DNA from: Isoetes taiwanensis
Lineage: Eukaryota; Streptophyta; Lycopodiopsida; Isoetales; Isoetaceae
NCBI GenBank assembly: GCA_021234155.1
Contig: JAJEKV010000052.1
Location: 4,759,606-4,823,605, forward strand
Reading direction: 5' to 3'
DNA: 64,000 nt
Part shown: piece after piece, positions 24,361 through 35,608 of the stretch
Position numbering within the stretch: the first letter of the stretch is position 1
Layout of the letters: every line of letters begins with the position of its first letter
Position numbers and translations under genes: made by a program
The notes under the pieces: model-generated
Database searches by the model: none
What the model saw: only the letters and a program-made list of their open reading frames with translations
Told to the model about the DNA's origin: nothing

Positions 24361-25965
24361 GTCGGAGGTACCTAGAAAGAGCACATAACTCATAGAATTT
24401 AGGAATCAGAATGCACTGGTGATATCTTCATCGTCTATTTTCAAGTATGGGTTTTCTTCTTAGGATTAAATATCAGTCATTGATCTTCAGCATATCCCGG
24501 CCATGATGCCAAATCAACGGCTAACATCTTTTTGCCAAAAAAAATGCTTTGCTACTTTCTAAGGTCACTTTTAAGCATCCGAACATGTAATTTCACCACT
24601 GATTATCGGCCAGAAAAGAATTAACGGCCATCTACTACCATGAACTAATGAACTGCTTGGAGACGAAAACCTATCGCTTTCTAATCAACTGTTCAACAAT
24701 CTTCAACTTCGGCATATCAACATAGAGCTGAGGTTTATATGCATACATGGGCTTTTACACGGGCATAATGTACTAAAACTGCAGCTGTGATTCCTGAACA
24801 AGATCGTGCCGGATTACTGTTGGAGGTAGAATGGCTGGAAGAATGGCATGGTCGGAAGATGGCATGGCATGGCATGGCCGGAAAGGACATAAAAGCGGGA
24901 AAGGAAGTAGAAGCGGGAAAGCATGCAGCATCAGATCTGCCAAATAAAAACCACAATGAACTGCCGCCCCAATGAACTGTCGGAATGAGAAGAAAACCAC
25001 CGGAAATCAAGAAAACCACCGGAATGAAACCTTCCAGCTCTACTCTGCATGCAAACAAGATAAGTTACAAATTTGACAATGCAATCAACCACAGCAATCA
25101 ATCAATCAACCACAACGCAATCAACCAGAGGAAAAATATTAAGCACAACTCCCCCGGAGGTCTAAAAAGACAAGAAGCATAGCAGGAGGGGAGCCCACAT
25201 GGGCTTATGCTTAGGAAGTGGGATATCCTGAAAACCCTGATCTGCTGCCTCAAAACGAAAATTCCTCACCTGCTGGCCTCAATGAAAATCCGCTGGGAGC
25301 TGTTGCCGGTCACCTGCCCAGAAAAGAAAGAGGCGTGCACTCTTATCTATGCCCTGAGAAAACAGCCCCTTACCATTGCAAAAAAATATATTCTAAAAAC
25401 CTATAAAAAGGAAACATGACCACTAGGCTATCAAAATAGAAATAGGGTCGCTATTTTTTGCTGGGGTGCAATAGTGTGACGCCACGTGGCAATTCCCAAT
25501 GAAGCGGAATGGAAGTTGGGTAGCCCTATTCTGCGTGACCGGCTGCTCAGGTTTCGTTTAGGGTTTCTTTAGGGTTATGGCGCCGCAGTTTACCGCAGCT
25601 CTGCTCTAGGGTTATGGCACCGTAGTTCTTCGACCGTAGCTCTGCTTTCGAGTTATTGGCAGCAAAACTTCTTGGCTCTGCTTCGAGTTCTTTGGTTCTG
25701 CTTTCGAGATCTTAGCAGCAAAACTTCTGTCTTTGCTTCGATTCGAGTTCTTGCATGTAAAGCTTCGCAGAAGCAATAAGGTAAAGGCAAGAGGTTCTGT
25801 TCTTCGCAAGCAATATATGATCTGAAAAATAGCTCTGCAACAGGTTGGAATAGAAGATTGATCTGTTCTTTGCAAGCAGCAAGAGGCAGAAGCATTGGAT
25901 CTCATCTGTTCTTCGCGCAAGAGGCAGAGCACGAGAGATCTAAAAAATAGCTCCCCCATTTCTAT
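24361..25965. other. Upstream region of the IMP2-like gene, no other supported gene
   Basis: It probably contains the IMP2 leader exon(s) and promoter, but I cannot place the transcription start. It includes a short GGCATGGCATGGC repeat near 24860 and repeats of TTCTGCTTCGAGTTC type around 25640-25750. No domain is seen in either strand. Confidence 0.4.
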
Positions 25966-26094
25966 TTTGTAGGGGAATGGAGATTGGTCCTCCATTCCCA
26001 GTTTTGCAGGTGACCCGCTCCCGGCTAACGCCGGTCGCGGGACCCCACCTGCAAAACAGGGAATGGAGTCCCAATCTCCATTCCCCTATACAAA
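25966..26094. repeat. Long near-perfect hairpin (foldback element), 129 bp
   Basis: The left arm (25966-26012) and right arm (26045-26094) are inverted copies of about 47 bp with only a few mismatches and a 2-bp gap: AGGGGAATGGAGATTGG on the left faces CCAATCTCCATTCCCCT on the right. The centre keeps pairing (CCGC with GCGG, CCGGC with GCCGG) down to a loop of about TAAC. The tip is GC-rich in an AT-rich setting. It could be a foldback MITE or a small-RNA-type precursor; I see no clear target duplication. Confidence 0.9.
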
Positions 26095-26990
26095 AAGGAA
26101 GCAAATAAGCTGCTCAAAATCGCTCAAAATATACGATTTCTAATACTATACCGGACTAAAATCTTAGCACAAACCATTGCTACAAACACCTCCCACAATA
26201 CAAAACTCAAACATTTCGAAAGTAAATGTTACAAGATGTTCCATCACATCTATGTTAGAGCCACAAATTATTCCAAGATTGACAAGATTGGTTCGAAATG
26301 CCAATTGGCATTAGTTTTTTCCCTTTCCAAAATCAGCTCTTTTACACAAATAACAAATGTGTTAAACAATATACAGATGCATGAGAAGAAATGCATCGGT
26401 TTTTCTTAGTGTAAAAAATGCAGACATTGGCATCTAAAACACATTGATTACTATGTTTATCATACATTGCAGCTGAACAACTTGACAGATGGCCCTTGAT
26501 ATCCAATTTGGCATACAGATTGATCATTTGCTTGAATAGATTGCTTGATTGAAGTTTAAGATAAAAATTTGAAGGTTAGAAGATTTTGGCATACATGTCG
26601 ATTTAAGATGTGGTTGATTTTTAGTGTGACCAGCAGAACAACCATGAAGTGGATGTAGGATACATTGCAAAGTGTTGACGAGACCAGCAGCAGCAAACGC
26701 AAATGCAAATAATAGTAGTACCAGTTAGAGCTGCTGAGCAAATGTAGATTTGAGAAATTGGATTTAGAGGAAGAAAAAGTGAGATTTCGTGCAAGAAACT
26801 GGATTAGGTTACTTTGGGTTATTACTAATGTACAGAAAGAGCAACATGCTCGATTTTTCTTTTTAGCTGATCCAGATGTTACGGCAACTGGAGACACATT
26901 AGCTTTCTTTTGCAATACTGAAGAAAGCAACGGCTAGAAAGGACAAATACACCGGAGGAGGTTTCTTATAGAATTTGGTAAACGACTCTT
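26095..26990. other. Non-coding stretch
   Basis: The minus-strand frame at 26556-26930 is serine- and leucine-rich without a domain; nothing else is supported. Confidence 0.4.
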
Positions 26991-27049
26991 TTCTATGGCA
27001 TGTCAACAAGGCTAAAAAACAATATTGCCAAATTACAGTGCTATATTTG

Positions 27050-27447
27050 ATACATTCAGAAAAATAATTTCAAACATGCGTCCCCTTACCAATCAGTTGC
27101 CTTCAGCCTTGCCATCATGTTCACCCTTTCCATGTTTTGAACCAAATAAATTTCACATCATCTTTATTAAAAGTATCTTTTGTGTATCTTCCAACAAAAT
27201 AGAATGGCCTAGCTGCCTTAAATTGTGAGATTGCTCCATCAGAGAAAATAATATGCATTTTGGGAGCTCGTCCTATTTGCTGCATGCATGATGTTTCATA
27301 AAGCAATGTTGCGCAATGCTTCTTCTCGAACATTCTAAGTCTAATGTTTATGTCGGAGTGTGCTTCCTTGAACCTCTGAAATAGTTGCATCTGTAGATTG
27401 AATGTTGAAAGTGTCCCACAGTCATCACTTTTTTCAACATACATCAT
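27050..27447 (-). pseudogene. Fragment of a transposase-like protein with SDG...QFK and HGKGxxDG motifs
   Basis: The minus-strand frame contains HIIFSDGAISQFKAARPF followed by FVGRY and KFIW. About 30 residues on, a one-base frame change yields KHGKGEHDGKAEG and then a stop. The order SDGxxxQFK ... W ... HGKGxxDG is one I associate with transposase-derived proteins of animals, fungi and plants, where the acidic and histidine positions are conserved. Only this central piece is present and it is frameshifted, so it is not functional. It ends before the broken 3' side of the neighbouring gypsy element and is a separate insertion or remnant. I cannot name the superfamily with certainty. Confidence 0.5.
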
Positions 27448-27602
27448 ATCACATCATTCTATCACACATATAACACATACACCATATCACATCATCATGC
27501 ACCACATATAACACATGCATCATATATTACATCATTCTGCACTACATATAACACATGCATCATATGTTACATCTTCTTGCATCACATCTGCTACATGCAT
27601 CA
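27443..27602. repeat. About 40-bp imperfect tandem repeat, four copies
   Basis: Units share CACATATAACACATGCATCA and CATATNACATCATNNTGCA, spaced about 38-41 bp (ACATATA at about 27466, 27504 and 27544, and a decayed copy near 27586). Confidence 0.85.
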
Positions 27603-27895
27603 TATTGATTGTAAATAGCTCATCAAATACATCAAAGGTAGTCACATCACGTTTCTCACTGTCTGTAACCTGTAACACATGCACCATACAAATTGCACAT
27701 TTCCAATCTCTTCTCACCACAAGCCAAAATGTCTCTACCATTCTTATCATACATTATGCTTGTTGTATTCACTATGACATCTGAAATGCACAACAATATA
27801 GTGGATGTATCTATTCATAATACAATCACCACAACAAAGAGTGATGCAAATTGAATTGTATACACGTGTCTCTTCAAGATAATGAGACATGATGT

Positions 27896-28369
27896 TCAAG
27901 TTCTTTGGCATTTCCTTTCTTGACTGCTGCTCAAGTTCTTTGGCACCTCATTGTTTTCAAGATAATTCCTAATATCACATTGCCAGTCCAAATCTTTTGC
28001 ATAAAAATCAACCAAGTCAGTAACACAACCAACATCATTTAATCCTTTCTGGTCCTCGTGTTCAAATAGAGCATAAGGTAGATATAGACTGGGATTTTCA
28101 ACTAAGTTCACCACTTTGACAGTAATGTTATAAGCCTGAACTTTACAAGCCCATCTACACAACTTTGCTTTTGGTTGTTTCTTTGCAAAGAGGAGAGATA
28201 GAGGGTTTTGTCTCATATAAACCTGAGTTTGGTTATTTTGTAGCAAATGTCCCTGCCTTTCTATCAAAAACATCAAAGCAGCTGCACTTTTCTCCAGTCT
28301 AGGATATCTTAGCTCAGTATCAGACCACATTTTGCTGGCAAAAGCAATAACATGGTCTTCTTGCAGCAA
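27896..28369 (-). pseudogene. Gypsy RNase H domain (RT-linked), degenerate
   Basis: It has the order of a Ty3/gypsy RNase H: VIAFASKMWSDTELRYP, then a segment with EKSAAALMFLIERQGHLL, then RWACKVQAYNITVKVV and VENPSLYLPYAL in place of the usual asparagine-alanine-aspartate ending. The aspartate- and glycine-rich catalytic positions are mostly lost. It lies directly downstream of the RT frame. The tail with LENNEVPKNLSS matches the linker that leads to integrase in plant gypsy polyproteins, but the frame then stops and no integrase follows on this strand. Confidence 0.7.
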
Positions 28370-28438
28370 TGCAACACCAATTGCCCTTTTAGTAACACTA
28401 GTATAGGCTTTGAAAGGCTTCTCTAAGTCTGGGGGGCT

Positions 28439-29160
28439 TCAGAGAATAGAATGGCAGATGGCATTGATGATTTTATCAAAGGATTCTTGACACTCTTCAT
28501 TCCAATCAACCAGAATATGTTTGCTTTCACTCTTAGAAAATTTCCCAACCTTTGTGAGGTTAAAAATTGGATTCATAGTGTGTGAGAAGTGAGGGACATA
28601 TATTTTCAGAAAACTAGTCATTCCCATAAAGCTTTTTACTTGTTTGAGTGTTTTTGGAGGAGCTAGTTTCTTCAAAGCCTCAACTTTAGCTTCAGCCACC
28701 TGAATGCCTTCTGTAGACACTACATGTCCAAGCAATTCTCCTTTTGAACACAAAAAGACACATTTCTTTGGATTTAAATTGACTCCTCCTTTCCTGCACA
28801 AGGCAAATAATTTAGTTAGAACACGAAAATGATATTTGAGGGAAGTTCCTAAACAAAGATCATCCAACACGAAATGCATTAGTAGGCATATCCTTGAAAA
28901 TGGTGTCCATGGCCCTTTGGAAAGTTGCAAATGCATTCATTAATCCAAAAGGCATCCTTTTAATGGCGAATGTTTTCCAAGGTGTAATGAATGAAGTCTT
29001 TGGCTGATCTTCCTCCTTTATGCTTATTTGATTGAAACCTGAAAAGCCATCTAAGAAAGAATATATTTCCTTGCCTACAAAAAAAGGCAAAGGGTAGCAA
29101 TCTTTAATGGTAGATTTATTCAAGTCCCTATGGTCAATGCAAATCCTTATAGTTTTATTT
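28439..29160 (-). pseudogene. Gypsy reverse transcriptase, frameshifted
   Basis: Two overlapping frames carry the RT blocks: IKDCYPLPF, YSFLDGFSGFNQISI and FAIKRMPFGLMNAFATFQRA (28860-29123), then VLDDLCLGTS (the position of the FVDDI-type catalytic box), NPKKCVFLCSKGELLGHVVS and LKQVKSFMGMTSF (28439-28936). One frameshift separates the halves near 28870. The catalytic DD is still visible at protein level but the chain is broken. Confidence 0.85.
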
Positions 29161-29686
29161 TTCTTTTATACTGGCACAATGCAAGATAGCCACTCAGGAT
29201 TTACAATCTCTGCAATCACACCTGCATCCTTCATTTTATACAATTCCTCTTTGATTAGGCCTAATAAGGATGCATTAATTCTTTGAGCTTTTGAACTACA
29301 GGTTTCATATATTCCTTGATTTTTATCTCAAACTCACATATCCTTTTATCAACACCAACTAACTCATCATAGTCCCAGGCGAAAATATCCTTCCAATCAT
29401 CAAAAAAATTATTAACAAAGGTGTTATCCTCTTCTTTGAACAAGTCTCCAACATATAGAAATCTATCTAGACCCTTTTTGTTCAATTCAACTTCCTTTAC
29501 CTGTTTCTCCTCACTAGCATTGATTACCAGAATAGGATAGAGTTGTTGCAGGTCTTTTTTCTCCAGTTCCTCTTATTGAATTGCTCCCTCAGCCAAGTGC
29601 TCAAGAAGAACACTTTTGCAAAGTGCATCAGCTTCACCATTCTGTTCCCTTAGCACATGACAAAGCCTCTAAGTCTTGAAGTTTTT

Positions 29687-30000
29687 TTATTCTCCCATAG
29701 CTTGATCCCTCAGTAAGATCATCTCTTCATTTTTGGCCTGGTACTCTCCCAATATTTGCCTGCAAACAAGCTGAGAATCTCCAAAGATAACAACTTCATT
29801 AATATTCAAATTCTTAGCTTCTTGGAGGCCTGCTATCAGAGCCTTATATTCTGCCATATTTGAAGTTGTATTAGGAAAAATTCTGCCTACTTTTGCAAGC
29901 AATCTATTAGAAGAATCTTTGAGGATAGCAGCAGAGGAAGCAACACTCAATCTTTTAGAAACACCACCATCAAACCATAAGTAAGCGAAATTTTCTTGTT
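29687..30000 (-). pseudogene. Additional RNase H domain lying between protease and RT
   Basis: The frame contains AYLWFDGGVSKRLSVASSA, MAEYKALIAGLQEAK and VVIFGDSQLVCRQILGEY. These are the aspartate, glutamate and second aspartate blocks of an archaeal/plant-type (aRNH) RNase H; just past a stop the ending REQNGEADAL can be read. This type occurs as a second RNase H in Tat/Ogre-lineage plant gypsy elements. Here it stands upstream of RT and is joined to the protease frame, while a degenerate gypsy RNase H follows RT. The catalytic D-E-D residues look intact, but the frame is closed by a stop after about 100 residues of the domain. Confidence 0.8.
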
Positions 30001-30099
30001 TTGGCAAAGCTAGCTGCATGAGGAGTTCCAAGTTGGATATTGGATCACTTGTATTTAATTCAAACTCTCCACATGGGTTTGATAACAACATCTCTTCTT

Positions 30100-30466
30100 C
30101 TATGAAATTTAAGGCTTCAAATTCACCTACTTTGTTGTATAGTGTTACCTTTTTCTTACCATTTGAAATAGTGCATTCCCCTTTTGACCAAACAAACCTG
30201 GCATCAACTGTAGAAAGCCACTTCCTTCCCAAAAGCAAGTCATAAATATCTGATTTCTCCTCTATCCCTTCAAAAGCAACCACAACAAAGTTAGCTGCAA
30301 CAATAATACCTTTAACATCAATTGGTACATTCCTGACTATCCCTACATGGCTAATTTTTGTGTTTGAGAAGGATTTTAAAACCATTGGAGCCTTCTTATC
30401 TATCTCAAGGCCACACATTCTCATAACATGATGGAGCATAACATTCAGAGGTGATCCTCCATCCAA
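30100..30466 (-). pseudogene. Gypsy aspartic protease region
   Basis: The frame opens MDGGSPLNVMLHHVMRMCGL, where DGGSPLNVM stands at the DSG/DTG-type active site of plant gypsy proteases. It continues with HVGIVRNVPIDVKG and YDLLLGRKWL, the usual flap-to-ILGxxWL end. The first active-site residues read DGG rather than DTG/DSG, which is seen in some plant Tat-like proteases. The same open frame continues into the extra RNase H. Confidence 0.75.
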
Positions 30467-30492
30467 AAGGACCTTGGTAAAAAATTTCTTGC

Positions 30493-31985
30493 CTATTCTG
30501 GCAACACAAGTGAAAGCCCTGGGTCATAATCTTTCTGAGTAAGCATATGTTCCTCAATATGATTGGTTAGAGAAAACTCATCTTCTTTGGTCAAATTGAG
30601 TACCTTCTTCCTGTAGGATGGAGCTATTTTGAGCAGAGTCAACAAGTCAACACTGGTTTTAGAATTTTTAAGCAAATACTCAAAATCTTCACTATCTTTA
30701 TCTTTTTTCAAATATTTCTGAACAGGGGGAGGAGGCACAACCATATTTTGCTCAATTTCCTTGTATCTCACAGCATTGACTTCCTCATTGGCTTGCACTG
30801 GCTCTTTTTCCTTTGCATTGTTCATTCCTCTAGTATGCACAGCCATAATTTCCTCCTGTTCTTCAATTTCCTGCACAAATCTGATGGAAGCATTTTGCTC
30901 ATTAGGTTTAGATTTTTCTTGCCTAGCAAAATACTCTTTTACACTACACCTATCCTCATAATGTCCCACAGCTTTGCAAAATGCACACACAGGGCATTCC
31001 TTACCAAAATGCCAGCTTTTATCACATTTTGTACGAGGCCTATACCAGCATTAATCAGAAGAATGAGAATTTCTCGAATAGTGAGCACAAGGTGGATAAA
31101 TTCTCTTTTTAAATTTGGAGTTCTTCATTTCTTGGATTTGCTTGGTCACCTCGACTAAAGCCTCTGACACTTTGGTTATCTCATCTCTCACATCTGCTAC
31201 AGGACCCTCAGCATCCTCCATTCTTGTTTTTTTCTTTTCCTTCTGAATAACATAAACTGGTACCCTACCCTGGTGCCATGTATTCCTGCTCATAATCTGA
31301 AAAGAAAAAAAAGGATCATGAGGTAAGTGCATATCATCTGGTAGGTAAGAAATCATATCTGCAATTTCAGTGGCTTTAGTGAAAGCCTTATGTATCGTGT
31401 CCAAGCCTTCTTGTTTTTGAATCTTGAGCATCTTCCTGTGTACTCTTGGTCTACTGCTCAGACCTCTGATAAAAGATGCTACAAGGTGTAAAGTATGCTT
31501 AGGAACTTGGTTGATCTGACACTTGATAAGATAAGGATTAAACCTCTCCACATATTGGTGAACACTTTCACCATGCTCTATATGAAAGGTTTGCAGTTCA
31601 AAAATCAAATCCTGATGATCCAATACCTTACCAAACCTTGCCAGAAATTTCTTGACTAATTCATCCCAAGAATTAGCTCCTAGACTCATAACATACTCAA
31701 GCCAAACTCTAACCTCATCATTCTTGAAACACTTTTTAAACTCAAAGAATTTGCACCCTTTCTTGTGTCCATATTCTTGGTAATACTCATCAAAAGTTTT
31801 CAGAAAATTGTTAGCATTCATGCTTGGATCAAAAGTAGGAACAGGAATTGGCATATCAATTCAAAATAATGAGAAGACATACCTGTATTTTCCTATATAG
31901 TCGCACCAGATGTTGCAGCAGAAGCTTCATGATTCTCTTGTGCTTCAGCATGCTCAGATGCTTCATTAGTTCTCCTGGGAGCCAT
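30493..31985 (-). pseudogene. Gypsy gag with CCHC zinc knuckle, frameshifted
   Basis: The capsid-like part (31051-31854) carries the retrotransposon gag pattern with VRVWLEYVMSLGANSWDELV, FLARFGKVLDHQDLI and LQTFHIEHGESVHQYVERFN. The next frame (30493-30990) opens with the zinc knuckle CAFCKAVGHYEDRC (CX2CX4HX4C) and a linker to protease. A possible start codon lies at 31985, just inside the primer site, but its frame closes after about 30 codons, so frameshifts or a lost intron separate it from the rest. The product would coat and package the element RNA. Confidence 0.8.
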
Positions 31986-32006
31986 GAGTTCGAATTCCAG
32001 AAAATG

Positions 32007-32024
32007 ATCTCGGTAGAACCTTCA
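32007..32024 (-). promoter_or_regulatory. Primer binding site, probably tRNA-Gln
   Basis: On the minus strand TGAAGGTTCTACCGAGAT lies 3 bases inside the LTR end. It matches the complement of the 3' end of plant nuclear tRNA-Gln, as I remember it, at 16 of 18 positions; both differences are transitions. Confidence 0.65.
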
Positions 32025-32027
32025 AAA

Positions 32028-34648
32028 TGCTGAAGGTGTTCCTGGCAAAACCTTCAACCTCAGTGGTTTAGAACCTTCAGATTGCTTGAGGCAACCACTC
32101 TGAGTGAAAAATCCCAAAAAGAATGCTCAAATAGTGGTTGAGAATAGCTTTTTCTGAAAGAAAAAAGTCTGCCTTGCAAGAATGCATACCAAATGCAGAC
32201 CAGGGATTTTAGTCATGATTCTTGATTCTAGAGCTGCACAGGACCTTGGAGGATATTGAGAAAAAAGTCAGACAGATTCTGATAAGAGCAAGCCTGTCAA
32301 ATAAGCATTCCTGACCAGGTCGATTTTTGGTCAATATCCCTGGCAGAGAGTTGAATTTTCAAACTCGATAAAGTCAGCTTGTTTTTTAGATCTGACGCTT
32401 CAATTCCTTTCTGAAATGTCTGCACACAATGTTCCATCATGCCCTTTGCAAAAAGATGTGCATCTTTTTAGAATTTTGATTTTTTTGTTAACTATTTGTC
32501 ACAGAGTATGAACGGCAGATAGATTTGGATTTGCTAGATGTTTGGATGCACCCTTTTTGCTTTTCTATGCAGTATCAATGCCAACCATGACTATGCAAGT
32601 GAACTGATGAAGGTTACTTGAGCAGAATATGAAGAAAAGGGTAATGAAAACAAATCTAAGATCTAGTGTTGCAGGCTTAAAGCACTATCTAAGGACTGAA
32701 CAAACGATTCTAATATCATGAATCTATGCTACCAATGCTTGTGTCTAACATTTCTACTTTTTTTTTTCTCAAGGTAGGATGTAAGGATTAAGTGTTTTAC
32801 AGAAATGATATCTGAAACAAAATCAATAGGAAGCTTTCACAAATTTGCCAACAAGGCTCGGATTTTCATTCAACTCAGAATCACACAGGCAAACAATAAT
32901 AATCCCAAGCTCTAAGTCTTGGGCACAGGATGAAAAAGGTATACAATCATGCAAATAGCACATTCATGCGAAATATCATGTTTGGAAGTCAAGCTCCAGA
33001 CATGTGAATCGGTCCTTCTTCAAGGCAATCGATCTGTCTTTCACGTCCAAGCCCTCGAAAATCTTCTGAGAACAAAACCCCTTTTTAAAATTTCCCTGTT
33101 TAGCTCTGTTCTTGGCAAATTCGTTCTAGAATTTTGTTTTTTAGCTTAATTGATGCCTTTGGTGCTATACAGGCCGATCCGACAACTCAGAGTCATGATT
33201 GAGTGGTTGTTTCAGGCCAATTTGCCGGATCTTGGCATTTTCAAAGATTAGGGTTCTTGGCAAAACTTCTGAAATATCCCACAAGCAGGATTCGTGAAAG
33301 AGGACCAGGGTATATAACAAAAATTAAATTCAATATTATTAATATTTGCGTGTAATATCCACGTGGGCCTCGGTACCTCCACCGCCCCACACGCCCAGAT
33401 ATTCCACGTTGGCAGGGGGTGATTGGCTGAGGAATCTAGGGGGGGTAGGTAGGAAACATTTTTTGCAATATAAGGTCAGGCACGATTCCCAAGGATTCAT
33501 AAATGAAGGCGCTAATAAACGAATTTTTTTAATTTCTTTTTTGCAAAAAGGATCTTTTTTTATGCTCGAGGGGTGGAATCTTTTTTTGCAAAGGAGCTCT
33601 TTTGTATTTTGTCTTGAAAAAGGGGTATATGGATGGTGATGTGGCATGTAGGCATGATGAGTTGACAATGTGAGGATGACATGGCAAGTAAGGGTAATGA
33701 GGTGTCAAGCAACTTGGCCAAGAATACTTTTTCAAGTCAAAACATGGGAAGATGTGGAGATGATGTGTATGACATGTGGATGATGATGTGGAAGTGTAAG
33801 TGATGATGTGCCAAGATGATGTGTCACCGTTAAGAACTTTAACAAATTTTTGCAAAGGGTGGAATTTCAATGGGGTGACACGTGCATGATGTGACATGGC
33901 AATGAAGATGACATGTATGGTGACTTGGCCTTTTTGGATAATGTCAAAGGTCAATTTAAGCATCAATGCATATAATTTGCATTTTCTAGGCAAATTTTGA
34001 CTCTTGATTGCTTTCCTTAGGAATTTTGCACTCTCTCTCACAATTTGACTTTTAGAGAGAGGAATTTGACCTTTGACAATGTGTATGACGAAGTCAAATG
34101 GAGATTTGTGCTTTAATGAGATGGTGATAGTACGGTAAGTGTGTGGGATGTGAATGACATGTGAAGGAGGAGTTTTGACTAGAAAAAGTCTTCTAGGCCA
34201 ATTTGCCTTAGGAAGTGAAATATAGGCAAGGAACTTGGGATCTCAAGGGCATGTTTTCATGATAAGGGATGTGGGAGGTTTAGGATGGGAATCAAGGAAT
34301 GTGGTTATGCCAAGAACTCAAATATAAGCATCACATACCAAGAACTCTTCAAGGGGTCTTCAAATCTTCAACATTTGCTTGAATCACCTTCCATGGCATG
34401 CCTGTGTGATCTTTGTCAAATGTCCTCTTCTTCTCAAAATGTGCAAAGATGCATTGTCTTTGTATATCTGTATTCAAATCAAAGTGTGAGCATGAGAATA
34501 TGAAAACGTGTCTTGCTCTTCCATGCTGCCATAGCATGGCAGCATTATGCCAAACTAAAAGAACAGGCTGGTCTACCAGCCTCTTGTTTTTTGCTTGATA
34601 ATCATAGTGGAATTCCAGCTAACTGCCAATGTGGAGGTGTGCTTGGCA
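32028..34648 (-). repeat. 5' LTR of the minus-strand gypsy element (copy A)
   Basis: About 2.62 kb, opening TGCCAAGCACACC and ending CACCTTCAGCA on the minus strand. It is about 95 % identical to the other two copies by eye (39133-41513 and, inverted, 43646-46311). It contains many CACATCATC-type short repeats on the minus strand. Frames inside it are shadows of LTR sequence. Confidence 0.85.
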
Positions 34649-34652
34649 TGAG

Positions 34653-35412
34653 CGAAGATTACCATCATCCACAGCATCAATATCAACATCTCCTGCTGAC
34701 AACCTACCATCAGTCATCTCTTTGAACAACGCTCCCTCTTCTTCTGGAAATTTGCCTGGCGGGAAATCAATCCACCAAGGACAATTACGAATTTCCCATT
34801 CAGATAAACCTCCTTTCCTGTCATGATTTCCTTTGGCTGAGTACATAGAGGTCTCCTCACGTCCTTTAGCCCATTGTTGCAGCAGGAATGGCAATGCATC
34901 AATATATTTCTTCTCGAGGCAATACTTGAAATACCTGAAAATGGAAAGAACAATTTTAATGGATATTTCTACATGTATTTTAGTGAGGGTTCAAATCCTC
35001 TGCATATAAATGTAAAAATCATTTACCTATAGCAGACTCGTTCCGAAGCCTTCTGAATTTCATAGGCATCTTCTACTTTTGCTGTTGCAGACATATTCTT
35101 CTCGTAAGCTTTAAACATATCACTCCTGTTCTTCACCTTAAATTGTCTTAACCACATCTGCAAATCATCTCCCCCGTGGTTGACTGTAATGCCCTCATCT
35201 AACACAATGGCATCAAAAGTTTCCTGTGACTTGGTTAGAAGAGTTTCCAACCATGTCTCCTTTTTAACCCATTCATGGAAATCCCTATCATTGGCTGGAA
35301 TATTGTAACTGCGAATAATAGCTGTACCAGATGTCATCCAAGTCAGCCAACGATCCCTTGTGGAGTTTGGTACTTTGGCTTTTGTCATGTCATACAACTT
35401 TTCAACTGTCAA
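34653..35412 (-). pseudogene. Unknown two-exon gene beside the transposase, cut by the gypsy LTR
   Basis: Exon 1 (35412-35027) and exon 2 (34934 to about 34653) join in frame over a 92-bp GT-AG intron (donor TAG|GTAAATG, acceptor TTTCAG|G) to give ...VCYRYFKYCLEKKYIDALPF. The protein is hydrophilic and rich in tryptophan and charged residues (RDRWLTWMTSG, FHEWVKKETWLETLL, CPWWIDFPPGKFPEEE). I recognise no family. It starts about 200 bp from, and is transcribed away from, the SWIM transposase, so it may be the second gene of the same DNA transposon. The last residues before the stop are LTR sequence, so the original C-terminus was lost when the LTR arrived. Confidence 0.6.
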
Positions 35413-35608
35413 ATTTATGTACTTATGCGTTAATTATGCCACCTACTTACACGCCACCTAACAGCTAGAACTAACTTCAAGGATATGAATTTAATTTCGT
35501 ATCTAGATAAGAATACAATTCTTATTTTACAAGGATATGAATCTAATTTCGTGTGCTCTAGTGCAGAATTCGTACTCTATTTCCAAAGGCAGTTTGTAGT
35601 TTACTTTC

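Larger units (their letters stand above)
27896..34648 (-). mobile_element. Ty3/gypsy retrotransposon, 5' part (LTR, gag, protease, extra RNase H, RT, RNase H)
   Basis: Read on the minus strand, the element runs from a 2.6-kb LTR (34648-32028) through a primer site, gag, CCHC knuckle, protease, an RNase H, reverse transcriptase and a second RNase H, and stops at about 27896. Integrase and a downstream LTR are missing here. The plus-strand integrase-LTR block at 41.95-46.3 kb is what would complete it. Many stops and frameshifts show that it is dead. The upstream LTR border cuts into the coding sequence of the neighbouring transposon gene (34653-35412), so this element or its remnant is the later arrival there. 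Confidence 0.85.

Noticed and set aside
27443-27602. Regular 40-bp repeats considered as a CRISPR array
   Set aside because: The units are imperfect, adjacent and have no unique spacers, and the sequence is plant nuclear DNA.
30018-31158. Plus-strand frames opposite gag and protease
   Set aside because: Antisense shadows of the gypsy polyprotein; no domain of their own.
33339-34041. Open frames of 97-170 residues inside LTR copy A, with matching frames in copies B and C
   Set aside because: They recur only because the LTR recurs, overlap on both strands and have no domain.
34980-35005. GGGTTCAAATCCTC, a B-box-like sequence inside the companion-gene intron
   Set aside because: No A-box partner is present; it is probably chance.
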